The notes: a model not told the origin generated them from the sequence alone. Shown: positions 1-11,539, numbered from the stretch's first letter. The stretch: 64,000 bases of DNA from Eretmocerus hayati (GCA_029851415.1 CM056742.1:158167121-158231120); one strand, 5' to 3'. Made by a program: numbers and translations.

Positions 1-1140
1 CGATGAGGCCGATTAAGGAGCGCGGTGATTTCACCAACGCTTTGTTGGTCAAATTATATGCCACGTTCCAGGACGTGTATTTCCTAGTTGAGGTTCGACG
101 CTGTACCGGAAAGTTGTGCGTAGTCTGTTCGCATCCAGTGGTCGCTCCTAGTTGTAGGCTTGGATCGTTGATGGTAGGCCATGTTATGTTAGTGGTCAAT
201 ACAACTTCGTTGATGGTGGCAATGTGCGTGAACCTTTGAAAGTGGCCCGCTCGGCCCATACCCGGCTCAACGGAGCCAGTCACGTAAAAAAAGCTGCTCT
301 TTGGCATCGTGTGATGATGTCGAATGGTGCCAGTGGGGCTCACGATGGCGACTATACGATTGAGAGTTGATGTAGTATTTATTAACTAAGCGTTCAGTCG
401 CATTTTTTCCCACATGACGATGATGACGGTGACACTGGGGACTACGAAGGCATGAACGGACCCTTCTAGCTGCCACATGTCGGCCGGCTGCGATGATGTA
501 GGACGTTGGCGATGTTGTTCGGTGTGGTAGATGATCGCTTGGAAACCGACTTGTGACGGCGGGGTTGGTGCTAGTAGTAGAGACACTGTCGAGCTGCCAC
601 CGAATGGAGATCTTTTCTATGTATTTTGGCTGTTGCACAGTCATTAATGGATGCCATCGGGTGCGGCGTTTGGTCTATACTTGCAGACGTAGAAGTTCGA
701 GTGGCCAGGGCGTGCGGGGAATGGGAGCACGCCCAGATATGCCAAGTGTTGGAGTTGTTGGCCAATTCCAGATTTGCGGTGACATTGTGTCCGCAAGAAC
801 CACAAAGCACGCCCGGTTCGGCACACTCTGGGGGCTCCGGTTTAAGAATTTGACACTTGCGCTGGAGTGAATGAGCTGTCCGATTGGTTGCGAGTTCTGA
901 TGAATCGTTGAATCGCAGGGTCGAGATATTGTTGGGTGTCACTCGGTGTTTGTTTGCACTCCCAGAAGGCGGGCAGCTGGGTGTCGTGTTGTTTACGGCG
1001 AGCAACATCAATTGTTGCTGGTCTCATCGGAGAACGGGTCGTCTCGTTGCTTGGCGAGACGGAATCGGTTCCGTTTCGTGCCCCATGTTAGGCGCTAAAA
1101 CTAACAAGGCCCCGTTTGGGGCTCGCGACAGGTCGGTGTG
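1..1140. other. CpG-rich unclassified segment, possible decayed transposon
   Basis: This stretch is clearly richer in G+C and CpG than the DNA after it. It holds overlapping short open frames on both strands but no frame that stays open or matches a family I recognise. On the minus strand around 740-870 there is a short Cys/His cluster (CGSCGH) that could be the relic of a zinc knuckle, but the surrounding frame is broken. It probably lies in an intron of the Musashi gene or upstream of its visible part. A decayed mobile element is the best guess; no function is assigned. Confidence 0.3.
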
Positions 1141-1177
1141 AGCCGAGGGGCCGCCCGACGGTCTGTAGTACAATTCG

Positions 1178-1468
1178 AAAAGTCCACAAATAAAGCATAC
1201 GCACTGTTCATGGCTCACACCGCATACCTCCGGCTCACGTGCGCCATGCACTGCTCATCGGATTTTAACCTGCGAGTGATATTGACTTCCCTTGTTACCG
1301 GCTGGATTCAATACAGAACTTGAGGTTAGCGACCGGAAATGGATAACGATCCCCGGGAAATCCATGTCACTTGCCGACTGAAAACCGATGGCAGCGCATG
1401 GCTCACGTGAACCGTGGGTAGGCGCTGCGAGCTGTGAGCAGTGCGTACGCTTCATTTGTGGACACACC
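1178..1468. repeat. Inverted repeat, about 120-base arms
   Basis: The left arm (about 1178-1295) contains GTCCACAAATAAAGCATACG and CTCACGTGCGCCATGCACTG. The right arm (about 1350-1468) contains their diverged reverse complements (CAGCGCATGGCTCACGTGAA and CGTACGCTTCATTTGTGGAC). The spacer is about 55 bases. No coding potential is seen. It is probably a small fold-back or MITE-type element; ends and target duplication are not resolved. Confidence 0.6.
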
Positions 1469-1917
1469 CTCACGAAACTATCACACCTCCGGTTGCGGTG
1501 AGAGGGCTACAGTCGAATAAAAGCACGTACATAGTGAATGACTCGAGATTGTGAATGATATGACGTAAAATGGTACGGCCGTGCTCTACACTCGACACTC
1601 AGGAAGGGTGCAATTCCGTGCTGGACACTGTGATTTGAGACTCCTGAGACGAGAATGACGCTAGATTGTTTGGGCTTTGAGAAGGAATGGGTCGAATTGA
1701 ATACGCAAGAATTATGCACATACTTGATGCGGTGTCCGACAATCTAGATTATGAACTAATACACACAGTAACTCACGCCATTAGAGCACTAACGAGAATC
1801 AAGGATCGCAGCCCTCCATGAGACCACGGCGTAACGTGACGTAAATATAGCATGAATGATTCGATTAAAGTGGATGAAGTCTCGAGCCAGTGCTCCGCTC
1901 GTCTTATATACCTACTG

Positions 1918-2165
1918 GGATGGTCGTCCACGGAATCCGCGGAATTCCCGAATACCATTCGGGGGCATCCAATCAAAAGCTGGATACCTTTCGTGGATAT
2001 CCTTCCGGTCACCAGATTCTGCGGCATCCGCTAATTTCCTGGATTCCCTGATGGTCATCTGCGGAATCCATGGATTCCGCGGATGCAGCGTGGGAATTCG
2101 GTAATCAGGCGGATGACCAACGATAAACTTTTCTTGGGCATCCAGCAAAAGCGCGGATGACCCTG
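1918..2165. repeat. Cluster of GGATTCCGCGGAT/GCGGATGACC motifs
   Basis: About 250 bases carry repeated variants of GGAATCCGCGGA, GGCATCC and GCGGATGACC in both orientations. The arms do not pair as a clean single hairpin. The composition differs from both flanks, so a decayed repeat element is likely. No protein is supported. Confidence 0.4.
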
Positions 2166-2843
2166 CGTAACTCACACTTATGCGTGAACAAGTTTGGGTA
2201 GGGATGGAGTCTATTTTATTATATATCGATTCTCTATGAGGGCTGATCAAGGCATGAGCTGCACACGTCATATTTCTCGAATTAGAAAAAACCTCAGACA
2301 AGCGATATGAAATCTTTCAAAGTTACACGTACTTGTCTTGAGTAATTTGGTTTCTCGTTTCAAGAAATTCTTTTTGCAGTGTACTTGCGGATGTGTCCAC
2401 AAATCGTATGCACGCCATGCGATTGTTTACGGGCTTGCTAGAAAGCACCTATCTTCGTCTGAAGAGTGCACTTTTGAATTTTTTGTATCTGCAGAATGTT
2501 GTGTGAGACACATCCTCAGCGAGCAGAACCAAATATGTTGAAGCGACTTTCAAACCCGTTGTGTGTCGTGTCGACGGTTTTCTCATTATTCTAGATACAC
2601 TCTCACATTCCCAGCTTATCATAGGATACATCAAATTAGGATCCATTGTTTAAAGCGCATTGCGCTGAGCTGATCTTGAAAAATAGTAATGGGCTCTGAC
2701 AATCTGGTCAATTCTTTCTTTAGAAACCTAAAATGATGATCATCTTTTGTCCATCCTCGAAGTTATAGATCATTCATATAATTCTCTATTTGAAAAATAT
2801 ATACACTTCAGTTGTCAACATGTGAGTTTTATTCATTTTTCAG
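2166..2843 (+). other. Intron sequence, 3' part
   Basis: No gene or clear repeat is seen. The stretch ends in the pyrimidine-rich acceptor TTCATTTTTCAG (AG at 2842-2843) that opens the first recognisable Musashi exon. Confidence 0.5.
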
Positions 2844-2924
2844 GTTTTCCTGCAGCATACGCAGCATATGCAGCGGGACGTGGGTACTCCGGATACCCCA
2901 GTTTTGGCCTCCCATACCCAACAG
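2844..2924 (+). CDS. Rbp6: Musashi-family RNA-binding protein, linker exon
   Basis: This 81-base exon encodes (G)FPAAYAAYAAGRGYSG followed by YPSFGLPYPT, an Ala/Gly/Tyr-rich stretch of the kind found after the second RRM in Musashi and Rbp6 proteins. The family binds UAG-containing sites in mRNA 3' UTRs and regulates translation in neural and stem cells. The acceptor is TTTTTCAG before 2844 and the donor is ACAG|GTAACG after 2924. The first codon is split with one base in the upstream exon and the last codon carries one base here, so the exon is phase 1/1. That matches the next exons at 14494 and 24773. The RRM exons are not in the window. Family assignment is strong because of the downstream C-terminus; Rbp6 rather than msi is inferred from general likeness to vertebrate MSI1/2. 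Confidence 0.85.
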
Positions 2925-3157
2925 GTAACGGACTTAGCCTTAACCATCTAAATCAACTGAACCACCTGAATACAGGAGCTCATGCGCCTCACCATGTCGC
3001 AGCCAGCCACGCGTCCCTGAATTTCAACTTGAATCACTTACAATCGTCAACTGGGAGAGCCACAGGTGGCGCCCCCCATCATAATCCCAATCCACATACA
3101 GCCCCCGCACTCTTTTATCATCCTCATCTCGATTTGTACAACGCCATGCCTCTGTGA
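2925..3157 (+). CDS. Rbp6: Alternative C-terminal extension of the Musashi linker exon
   Basis: If the donor at 2925 is not used, the frame stays open for 77 more codons and stops at TGA 3155-3157. The peptide is Asn/His/Leu-rich with repeats (LNHLNQLNHLNTG, NFNLNHLQ) and ends HLDLYNAMPL. The biased but protein-like composition, over more than 230 bases in an AT-rich region, suggests real coding use. It would make a short isoform lacking the conserved Musashi C-terminus. No canonical AATAAA was found between 3158 and 3480, so either a variant signal is used or this is read-through only. Selection on this part is unproven. Confidence 0.5.
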
Positions 3158-3482
3158 ACTGACTAATACTGTTTTCATGATGACAAAATTATATCAATGA
3201 AAGCTTTCACTGATTAACACGTGTTTTGTGGGACGAAAGTGCTAATTTCTCTGACAAACTTGTTCGGAAATTTGAGAGTAGGCTATGAGGCCATAAATAG
3301 AACTGATGGCGTGAGCTAACCTATCTCCAGACTCAATTTTACACCTAAATTAACATATTACAGTGTTCCTTGCTAATTGGAATCTTTCGGTAGAACCTCC
3401 CAATAAGTGAGAACAGTACAGATCGAATTATTGTAGTTTAGAGAATGGCCCTTAAAGAATTGATATTAGTGATAATTTCTTC
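3158..3482 (+). other. Intron or 3' UTR of the short isoform
   Basis: Nothing coding is seen. This would be the 3' UTR if the extended exon is a terminal exon. No AATAAA is present; weaker possibilities are AATAAG near 3401 and CATAAA near 3293. Confidence 0.35.
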
Positions 3483-4418
3483 TAGTCCGGGAGCTGGATA
3501 GGCTCCCGTATGCACTGAGAGCTGCCACCCCAAAACAAACGGTTTTTGACGTATTTTTTGCGTAGAATCCGAATCCGTCGGAATTTTTCCGATGAGTGGT
3601 GGAAATCACCCTCAAAAATGTATTTTCAACCTAAAATCGGCTTTTTTCGCGCGGACAAGGGGAACATTTTACCAAACTACTTGGATGATCTCAAAAACAT
3701 AAAAGTATGAGTACTCAAACATCTAAACGTTATTTTTCAATACTTTGCATCCTATATACAGGGTGTCGAAAGCCCAACGGGGTCGTTTTATATATTTGAG
3801 GGGCCGGAAATGGATATACACGAGCTGATTAGTTTCGTACGGTATACTTATGTACCCGTATCATCGATGCAACTTATTTCTACCCCATGTCGCAATCCAG
3901 AAAAACAGACGGAGAGTCTATTCCTCGTTAATAAGGGCACAGGTGAATGATTTTGACGCCTATCCTCAGAATATTTTTGTTGCGGCACGAAAGAGCTCAA
4001 ATTTAGCCCTGCAGGAAGAGATTCCGTATTTCTGTTCTGGGTACATAAATATACCGTTCTAAACTATTCAGCTCGTGTAAATCTATTTCGGGCCCCTCAA
4101 ATGCATAAAACGACCCCGTTGGGTTTTCGACACCCTGTATATAGGATGCAAAGGATTGAAAAATAACGTTTAGACGTTTGGGTACTCATACTTTTATGTT
4201 TTTGAGATCATCCAAGTAGTTTGGTAAAATGTTCCCCTTGCCCGCGCGAAAAAAAAAAACCGTTTTTAGGTTAAACATGTAGTTTTGAGGGTGATCTCCA
4301 CCATTTATCGGAAGAATTCCAACGGATTCGGATTCTACGCAAAAAAATACTTCAAAAACCGTTTGTTTTAGGGTGGCAGCTCTCAGTGCATACGGGAGCC
4401 TATCCAGCTCCCGGACTA
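3483..4418. mobile_element. Large fold-back element, arms over 90% identical
   Basis: The arms run from TAGTCCGGGAGCTGGATAGG at 3483 inward to about 3857, and from about 4039 out to the reverse complement ending at 4418. By eye the arms match at roughly nine bases in ten over about 375 bases, with a loop near 180 bases. Each tip also contains a small hairpin (GGGAGC...GCTCCC). Internal landmarks such as TATACAGGGTGTCGAAA occur on both arms. No transposase frame is present, so it is non-autonomous. Transcribed within the pre-mRNA it would form a long double-stranded stem. A target duplication was not resolved. Confidence 0.85.
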
Positions 4419-4952
4419 TTCCCTCAAGATTTGAACTCCCGAGATAAAAAATTCAGGCCAGCGGGGATTGAACTGAGGGTCGAATGCTTGATTGAATTGA
4501 GGGTAGTATACACATATTTGTATGGGAGATCTGCAACGAGAAATCATGAACTGGAAACGCGAGTTATAATCTACCTGAGAACGATGATGTCGAATCATAT
4601 CTTATAGCTCACGAGTCTTTCGATTTCGTTCTCATCGTATTAACATCCAATTGATGGATACGACGGATTTTCTTCATAATATTGGCACTTTAGATGATCA
4701 TGCTGTTGAGATTGAAGTTCCAAAGATGTTCTGATGGTGAGTCCGAGCTTATTCGTCAGGGAATCGGTAATGATCGAGAGAATCAAATGGATGTTTTTCG
4801 AGGAACAAACTTCTGTATGATGCAAACCCAGGCATGATTCTTCAGCTCATCAAATCTTCACCAAGGAAAAAAGTGTTTGAATTCGAGTCATTAAGATGTC
4901 TGAATTTCATCAGAACTAATGATATGTTCCGGTACAGATTTATACATGGTAT
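4419..4952. other. Intron, no gene seen
   Basis: No exon or named repeat is supported. The immediate upstream part near 4921-4950 is a degenerate relative of the tandem unit that follows. Confidence 0.4.
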
Positions 4953-5104
4953 AAAATTTCACGATATTCTCGGAAACTCACTCACGTCCATGTTGTTTAG
5001 ATACAGACTCTATTTTGTGTATCGAAACAAAATCCACAATATTCTTGGGAACTTGCTCACGTGGATGTTATTCGGCTACAGATTCTATTTTGTGTATCAA
5101 AATG
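4953..5104 (+). repeat. Tandem duplication, 76-base unit, two copies
   Basis: Unit 1 covers 4953-5028 and unit 2 covers 5029-5104. Both run from AAAATYYCACRATATTCTYG to TCTATTTTGTGTATC. A third, decayed partial unit may precede them at 4921-4950. The duplication keeps one frame open (ILGNSLTSMLF / ILGNLLTWMLF), but 76 is not a multiple of three unless small gaps compensate, and there is no other sign of coding. Confidence 0.7.
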
Positions 5105-5728
5105 TATGATAAGCGCGTTCAGATCCGAATCGAAGTCAGTTCAAGTCGTAATTGATTAATATGAGTGTCACGATATCCAAGGGCATTTCCGTCGAGGAAT
5201 CGCACGTTTTCAACATTTCTTTGATCAATCACTCATTGCAGGCACGCCGAGGAATACTTCTTTCGATCTTTTGTAGAAATCATTCATATCTTTTTCAGAA
5301 CATTTCAAACTTGATGAACGAGGCTATAAAAATACTTCAATTGGTCCAGTCGGCGGGAACCATGTTTTAAATCGAATTTCATCCAACATTTGAGATGCTA
5401 AAGTTCTAGTAGCTTCAAAATTCAAATAGTAAATCCAAGATTGTAGCTAATGGAGGAATCTATCATATAAAACTGGCAAGTTCCTGCGTCATGGCTCGCA
5501 TTCATAGATGACCCTTGAATGGAGTTGAGTCACTCATCGTGGACTCTATCGATGGGTTGAATGTCACATACCCGTTATAACGTATATCATGATAATGTAT
5601 ACGTTACAAATAGGAGAGACGTTCTCACGTCTACGCACACTGATCAACACAGAACACTAGGGCTCGAGAGAACTCCAAGCATTTTTCGAGCTTGTATGTG
5701 ACCCAGTCATAACGTGGTTCAGGATGTA
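5105..5728. other. Intron, no gene seen
   Basis: AT-rich sequence with no exon, repeat or motif that I can support. Confidence 0.4.
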
Positions 5729-5899
5729 CAGTCGAACTTGTGTAAGTGGGACTTGCTTAACTGGAAATCTCCTTACTTGAGAAATAAATCTCGGTCCTTT
5801 GAAAAAATTTCTTTGGGAAAAAACCTGGCTCATTGGAAAACCGCTCCATCTGGAATGAAATGGCGTCTCTTTCAGGTTTTACTCAACGAAATTCGACTG
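5729..5899. mobile_element. Pogo/Tc1-type MITE with CAGTCGAAY termini and TA duplication
   Basis: A 171-base element begins CAGTCGAACTTGTGTAAGTG and ends in ATTCGACTG, the reverse complement of its start. It is flanked by TA on both sides (5727-5728 and 5900-5901), as expected for the Tc1/mariner/pogo superfamily. The body has degenerate TAAxTGGAAA-like words typical of non-autonomous pogo-like elements. No transposase is encoded. Single CAGTCGAA termini also occur near 1510 and 47937. Confidence 0.75.
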
Positions 5900-6210
5900 T
5901 ATGACAAATATGACTTAGAATGATTGATGAACGTCTTTGTTTGAAAAATACAAATTTTCCGACGAAGGACCGGAGGTGGCATAATAATCGGACTAGAAAT
6001 GCTTAAGCACTCACATGCTGGTTCTCGTGTCTTTCCATGTGCTACCAGACGTACTATCACGATACTGTTACCCGTGCCTCCATGCGATATCTTACGTGCT
6101 TCATTACGATAGATTTGTGATGAAGAAGAGGTTCATTATCTGCAATATGCGATGCTATATGATTTTTCCACTGTCATTCTAACTTGCACAAAAACTGTAA
6201 TAATACGTCG
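5900..6210. other. Intron, no gene seen
   Basis: No supported feature between the MITE and the minisatellite. Confidence 0.4.
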
Positions 6211-6336
6211 AAAATAATGTGAAATGGAACGTGAGACAGAACGTGGAACAGGTTGTGCGACAGAACGTTCAACAGGACGTGAAACGTGACGTGAAACAGA
6301 TCATGAAATAGGACGAGAAATAGAACGTAAAATCGA
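6211..6336 (+). repeat. Minisatellite of GAACGTGAAACAG-like units
   Basis: About nine imperfect units of 10-15 bases follow each other, including GGAACGTGAGACAGAACGTG, GGACGTGAAACGTGACGTG and GGACGAGAAATAGAACGT. Unit length varies, so it is an old, slipped array. It abuts the (GAAT)n tail of the LINE at 6345. Confidence 0.7.
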
Positions 6337-6344
6337 ATAAGAAA

Positions 6345-7048
6345 GAATGAATGAATGAATGAATGATAACCTTTATTCGCCCAAGGTAAAAAATACAGTA
6401 GCATATGGAACATATGTCACTCATACATAATAAATACATTGAATTTATAAAAATTCGTCATTTTGGTTAAGGCTATTAAAATTATCACAGAAAGTGACTA
6501 GTCATCTTGAGGCATCGTAAGATGCATGAGAGTCATGAAGAGGAAAAGAAGAAAAAGTTACTTTTCCATATACATATATCAGTCTTGACAAGAAAGATTG
6601 AGGAAAAAGAAACATTCTCACGTTTGGGAAGACATATGAAAAAGACATGGGCCCCCAGTAATATCACAGAAATCTCAGTCCGGTAGCGAGAAAGCCACGC
6701 ATAACTCTTCTAAAATAAAAAACATCAATTGAAATGGCTCATGCCTATCACAGTTTACAGATTAAAATAGTGTTTTCTCTCCACATCAATCCTCTGAGAA
6801 GACTGTGTTAACAAGAAGTCTTTTGAGGACTCTTTAAATAATGATATCTTCCCAAGCTGCCAAAAGCCCGGAGGGAGAAAGTTCCACAAATGAGCACATT
6901 GGACCTGGAAAGATCTTCCATATTCAAGTCTCATGTTGGGAACTTTGAGAACCTGCTCTTCTAGATCACCTCGTGTGGGGCGTTCGGATTGGTACCTGGT
7001 AAACATCGCAGCTAGGTAGCCAGGTTCTCCTAGGTGCGTGATCAAGCA
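6345..7048 (-). mobile_element. 5'-truncated non-LTR retrotransposon (CR1/Jockey-like) with (TTCA)n tail
   Basis: Read on the minus strand this is the 3' end of a LINE: a C-terminal reverse-transcriptase frame (7045-6755), a 3' UTR of about 380 bases, then GGGCGAATAAAGGTTATCA running directly into (TTCA)n at 6366-6345. Simple tetranucleotide tails are usual for several arthropod LINE clades. The frame breaks near 7048, the likely point of 5' truncation. It sits antisense within the intron. A target duplication was not identified because the left flank is a minisatellite. Confidence 0.7.
6755..7045 (-). pseudogene. LINE reverse transcriptase, C-terminal fragment
   Basis: About 96 residues remain open. 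Features typical of the C-terminal end of CR1/Jockey-group LINE ORF2 proteins are visible: GEPGYLAAMF, then a VPNMRLEYGRSF stretch, then AHLWNFLPPGF, and a late FKESSKDFLL helix. The catalytic reverse-transcriptase core and endonuclease are missing. The start shown is only the first open codon after the truncation; this is a dead fragment, not a gene. Confidence 0.7.
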
Positions 7049-8027
7049 TCAAGAGAGATGCCAAGTACATTCTCCGCGAATCAGAGGTGGAGTAACAGTG
7101 AGATCACATGTAAACTAGCACGTCAGCGTTTTTGGTAGGGAAAATTCTACACATCAAAAGTTTTCCTCTCCCTGCAAATGAACTCGCAATTTGATCCGGG
7201 ATTAACCAATAGCGATTCCTCTTTATCAGGCTATGGATCAATCCCTGTCGCACCTTATTTCTGGCACGGAATTAGGTGCGACAGTAATGTGTTCTCACTC
7301 GTTATTAGTCAAATTTCACTCAACTACGAGTCATTTGATCTTAAATCGTACCTCGGAGTCAAAAATTATACTTGGGAAGACTTGGAGAGTACGATGGAGA
7401 TATGATCATGGCATCAGATGGATAATTATTCCTCTAGGCCTACATACGCAGTTAATTCGTAAAATATTCCATCAAACCTAGCCAGCCAGAGAATGTTGTG
7501 AAGGTTGTTATGACAGATATCCCAACTTTTGGACCCCGCTTATCAAGCAAGATATTTTGAAAGTCATGATTCTCATATCTCCATATTCTTTTTGAGACAA
7601 ACATCAAGGTTGTGAAAATTGTTGAAACATCTTTCCCTACGACGAATCGTGATGGTGAGATTGAAGTCGAACCAAGAGGTCATCCTCATCGAAATTGAAA
7701 CACTCTCCAAATGGAAACTCTGTCTTTGGCTTTGGACTTCGAGGTCGTTTCATATTCAACTACGTTATCACTACAGTCGTCACATCAATCCGTGTGAACC
7801 CTTAGAAACCCGAATCTCTCACCCTTCTTGAGACGTTTGAACTAAACTGAAACTCACTATCAAAAAGTTCAATACTGAAAACCGACAACACTGCCCAGAG
7901 GATATTTAGTTGAAGTTCAACTGAAACAACAGTAACAGTGTAGAACACCTCCCATCTCAATTTTCATGCTCTTTGAGATGAGGTATTCCGTTTCAATATG
8001 ATCTAATCCGTCATCAGAGACGCAAAC
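7049..8027. other. Intron, no gene seen
   Basis: Short open frames only; no splice-flanked exon and no repeat was recognised. Confidence 0.4.
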
Positions 8028-8867
8028 TACTGTCAACTGGGGTAACTTTGGGACAATTTAGACTTTTTTTGTCATTGTTCTTCGTAAAGCTCGGAAAGGT
8101 TACGATAAAACCCTCCTCAACCAATGACCAATCAAGAGCTTGAGATTCTAGCTTCTGATTCGCGTAAGCTAGAGCTTGATTCGAGGATTCCATTCGAGGA
8201 TACGGTCGTAGAAGCAAAACACTTTTTACAAAACCTGGGGTGGAGTAACTTTGGGACTACCCAAGCTCGAATCATGTGACTCTTGTGCTGGAATAGAGAA
8301 TCGACCCTCCCTGGTCATTAATTGGAAGTCAAATGCGTTACCTTTCAATTGCTTTTTGGAACGTCCCGATCGGATTTTTCCACGCCGAGTAATACTCATT
8401 TAAAGTTAATCAACTATTCGAACAAATTTTCTGAGATTTGGCAGAAATTCGTATGAAAATTGAGAATTAGTCCAAATAGCTGATTAGTTTCAAATGAGCA
8501 TTGTTCGGCGTGGAAACATCTGATCGCAACGTTCCAAAGAGCAATTGAAAGCTAACGTCTTCGACTTTTGATTCGTGAACAAAGAGGGTCGGTTCTCTAT
8601 TTCAGAACAAAAGTAACATGAGTTGCAGTTGGAGTATCCCAAAGTTACCCCACCCCAGGTTTTGTAGAAAGTGTTTTGCTTCCACGACCGTATCTTCTAA
8701 TAGAATCCTTGAATCGAGTCTCCAGCTTACGCCAATCGACAGCTAAGGTCTCAAGTTTTCGATTGATCACTGACTGAGGTGGGTCTTATCGTACCCTTCC
8801 CGAGGTTCACGAAAAACAATGACAAAAAAAAGTCGAAAGTGACCCAAAGTCACCCCAGATGACGGTA
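8028..8867. mobile_element. Large fold-back element, about 400-base arms
   Basis: The left arm starts near TACTGTCAACTGGGGTAACT and the right arm ends near CACCCCAGATGACGGTA. Shared landmarks occur in inverted order on both sides: GACTTTTTTTGTCATTG, GATACGGTCGTAGAAGCAAA, AAAACCTGGGGTGGAGTAAC and the GGAACGT...CCACGCC block around the centre near 8435. The two arms are more diverged than those of the 3483-4418 element, so it is older. Almost the whole element is palindromic with very little loop. No coding frame is present. Confidence 0.8.
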
Positions 8868-11539
8868 TCTCAATTTAGATATAGGAATAGACTCCTTGAT
8901 ACTTGTTCAAGAATGTAATGAGTCCAAAGTCTACCTAGATGTGAGTTTACTACTATTTATCCATTTGAATGTGCTCATACATATAGATCAGTTGAATTCG
9001 TTCACGAGGCATGGCGATTGTTGAAGATTCACAGTTGACGTGTCTTAATCATGTGAGGTATTGATCATGATTTTTCATGTACGACTCATCAATTCACAAA
9101 TTATCTATCGTGAGGTAGATGAAATGAGTGAGCGGGCAAGTTTACTATGAGTGCAAACAACGAAAACGATCTTCCTAACCACTGCTAGTCAAGGATCGCT
9201 TAGACAGTTGAAAAATTGGATGAGTCAAGGCATTTTCCCCCCATACAGAGTACCCACCATGGTAAAATTATCATGAGAAGATTGAAGATATCGAGTTAGA
9301 ATTATTGATTATTGCACAGAAACTGACTTGTTGTTCCTCATCATCTCTTCAAAGCGTTTTAACTCCCAAGTAGTAAATCCCATGGTGCTGAACGAGTAAA
9401 TTGAAATTTGTTAGTTTGAATGAGAGGTTCTCCTATTGAAAAGTATCTCTGTACACTACCAAAATATTTTTGAAATGAAAGAGGACGTATAGGAATGGCA
9501 CTTTCTCGATCGACAACGAGGAAATCGACTTTGATGCAAGATATGGATTGAACAACCGTGACAAATAGGTCTGAGTTAGATGATAGTACGGAATAATTGT
9601 ACTCAAATTAAGATTGGTCACTCAAATAGTCTGTTACTGAAGTATCCGTTGCGGATGAAGCAGTCAAATCACGGTGTTTGCAACCAAATACTTTGCTGAA
9701 TTCTAGAAAATATTCAATTGACCTGCGAGTCAAGAATCAAGTTCATCAGAGCTCTAAAAGTATGAACACTACTCAATCAAGACTCTGTATAGTTATTCGA
9801 GCTAAAAGTATTCTGGCATCGTTCGTGTTCGCTTCTTGGAAGCTGACATTGTTGTCCACGTGTACAATTCATCTAAGAACAAAACTCGTTGGGAAAAATG
9901 TTCACAGACGCATGGCTGGCTAACTCCGTCATCCTTCGTCAAGCAAAACGTCGACTGCCTCTTCCTCCTTTCCATTAGACCAACCACCATATTTTCCAGT
10001 TGACAAGATACTGGTATAAGTGTGCAGAATGTGCAAGAAGATTGGAATCACTGCGAAAATTTGTTATATCTTATCGACCGCTGAAGAAAATGATAAGGGT
10101 TTACTTTTTTCAATGTCTCAGTTTACTGCATTACAAATTTTACACTGTAAGACTCTATGATGTTCTCTGGAAGAATCATGGAAATCAAATCTCAATGCAC
10201 TAACCAAAGATAATGGGCGAGGAGGAATTATCATTCATTTACTAATTTTCTATTATTTATTCACTCATTTATCATGTACGACTCAAATTCTAATCTAGCT
10301 CCACTTTCGTATAACCCCTCGAAGTGGTTGTACATCTTCCAATTGGAGAAATCGTGATTTATTTTCAAATACTCAGCATCTGATTGCCAGCTGATGAGAA
10401 ATTATTTACCGCGAGTATCATGAACGAATTGTCTGCGCAGTTTGGACAAAACAAATTGTTCAAAATCGAGATTTACTATGAAATCATCCATTTTTGAATG
10501 GCAAATAGATCAATTGGTGGATATCTCTTTCCGTGAATTGCTAGTCACGTTTTTTAAATACTTATTCATCTGGAAGCATTTCGCTCATTGCAATGGAATG
10601 ATTTATCGGACTGCAGAGAACTATTATACAAGTCAAACTTACAGACCTCATTGATCAAATTTTTGTCAAAATCGCCGTAGAATCACTTATTTTCCGATTT
10701 TTCTAAGGGTGAATCTATCTGAGAGATAGAAGAACGCACAACAATGCCTCAGATTACTATTTTGACTTCGAAGAATTCTAAATGCAGTTCAATGCTCAGA
10801 ATTTATTGAGAATTGGATGAATACTCACCCTTGCGAATATTTTGCAACCAATGTTAAACTCAAATCGTTAGTTGATCCGTTTTGAGATTTTGAAAAATCC
10901 GCTTCCAATCTCGAATACGCAGAGCACTTTGACGTAGTATTGTTCGTAGCTATAACTTGAAAATTACTGATACGTAGTCATATGTATGTAAAATCTATAA
11001 TCTAATAGTCAACCTCTAACATGAAAAATTCTAGTAGATTAGCATGTAGATTCAATAATATTGGCATAATGAAGGGAGATTCCGTAAATGCCAAGCTTTA
11101 ATCAATTTCCTAAGACAGATTTGACGTATATTAGCTTACGTTTCCATCGAAATGTAAACTCCTTAAAAAAATCTGATGGTACAAAAAGTGGCTCTCGCCC
11201 ATTCGTAAGATTATTATTTAATGGTACTTCACTTTTTACATATCGAATGATTTCGATTTTTTCAATTAAAAAATGAACTTCAACTGATTCTAATCAATGA
11301 TACACTTCAAAATTTTTGTTTTTTGTTGATGCTATTCCTCTGTCGGATTGAATTATAGAGGAGGAAAATTATATCAAATTCGAGTTCTATAAGAAATATC
11401 AGTTATAAAACTAGTATTGCATAAAATAGAGGCTTTCGGTAAAACACCGAAACATTCTTGGTGACTCAATGAATGCGCAATCTAATATTGTGAAATGACT
11501 AGATAACGTTGATTATCTTTATATACACGAATGTCAACA
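8868..11539. other. Intron, no gene seen
   Basis: AT-rich DNA with only short chance frames. No splice-flanked exon, tandem repeat or mobile element was recognised. Confidence 0.4.

Noticed and set aside
267..644. 125-residue minus frame
   Set aside because: His/Arg/Ser-rich low-information translation of GC-rich DNA; no domain or splice support.
571..1011. 146-residue minus frame with a CGSCGH motif
   Set aside because: Overlaps other open frames in a GC-rich block, has no recognisable domain, and the Cys/His spacing does not complete a zinc knuckle.
4834..5109. 91-residue frame over the 76-base tandem repeat
   Set aside because: Open only because the repeat unit happens to lack stops; no signal of selection or splicing.
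6174..6413. Phe/His/Val-rich minus frame
   Set aside because: Translation of the GAACGTGAAACAG minisatellite.
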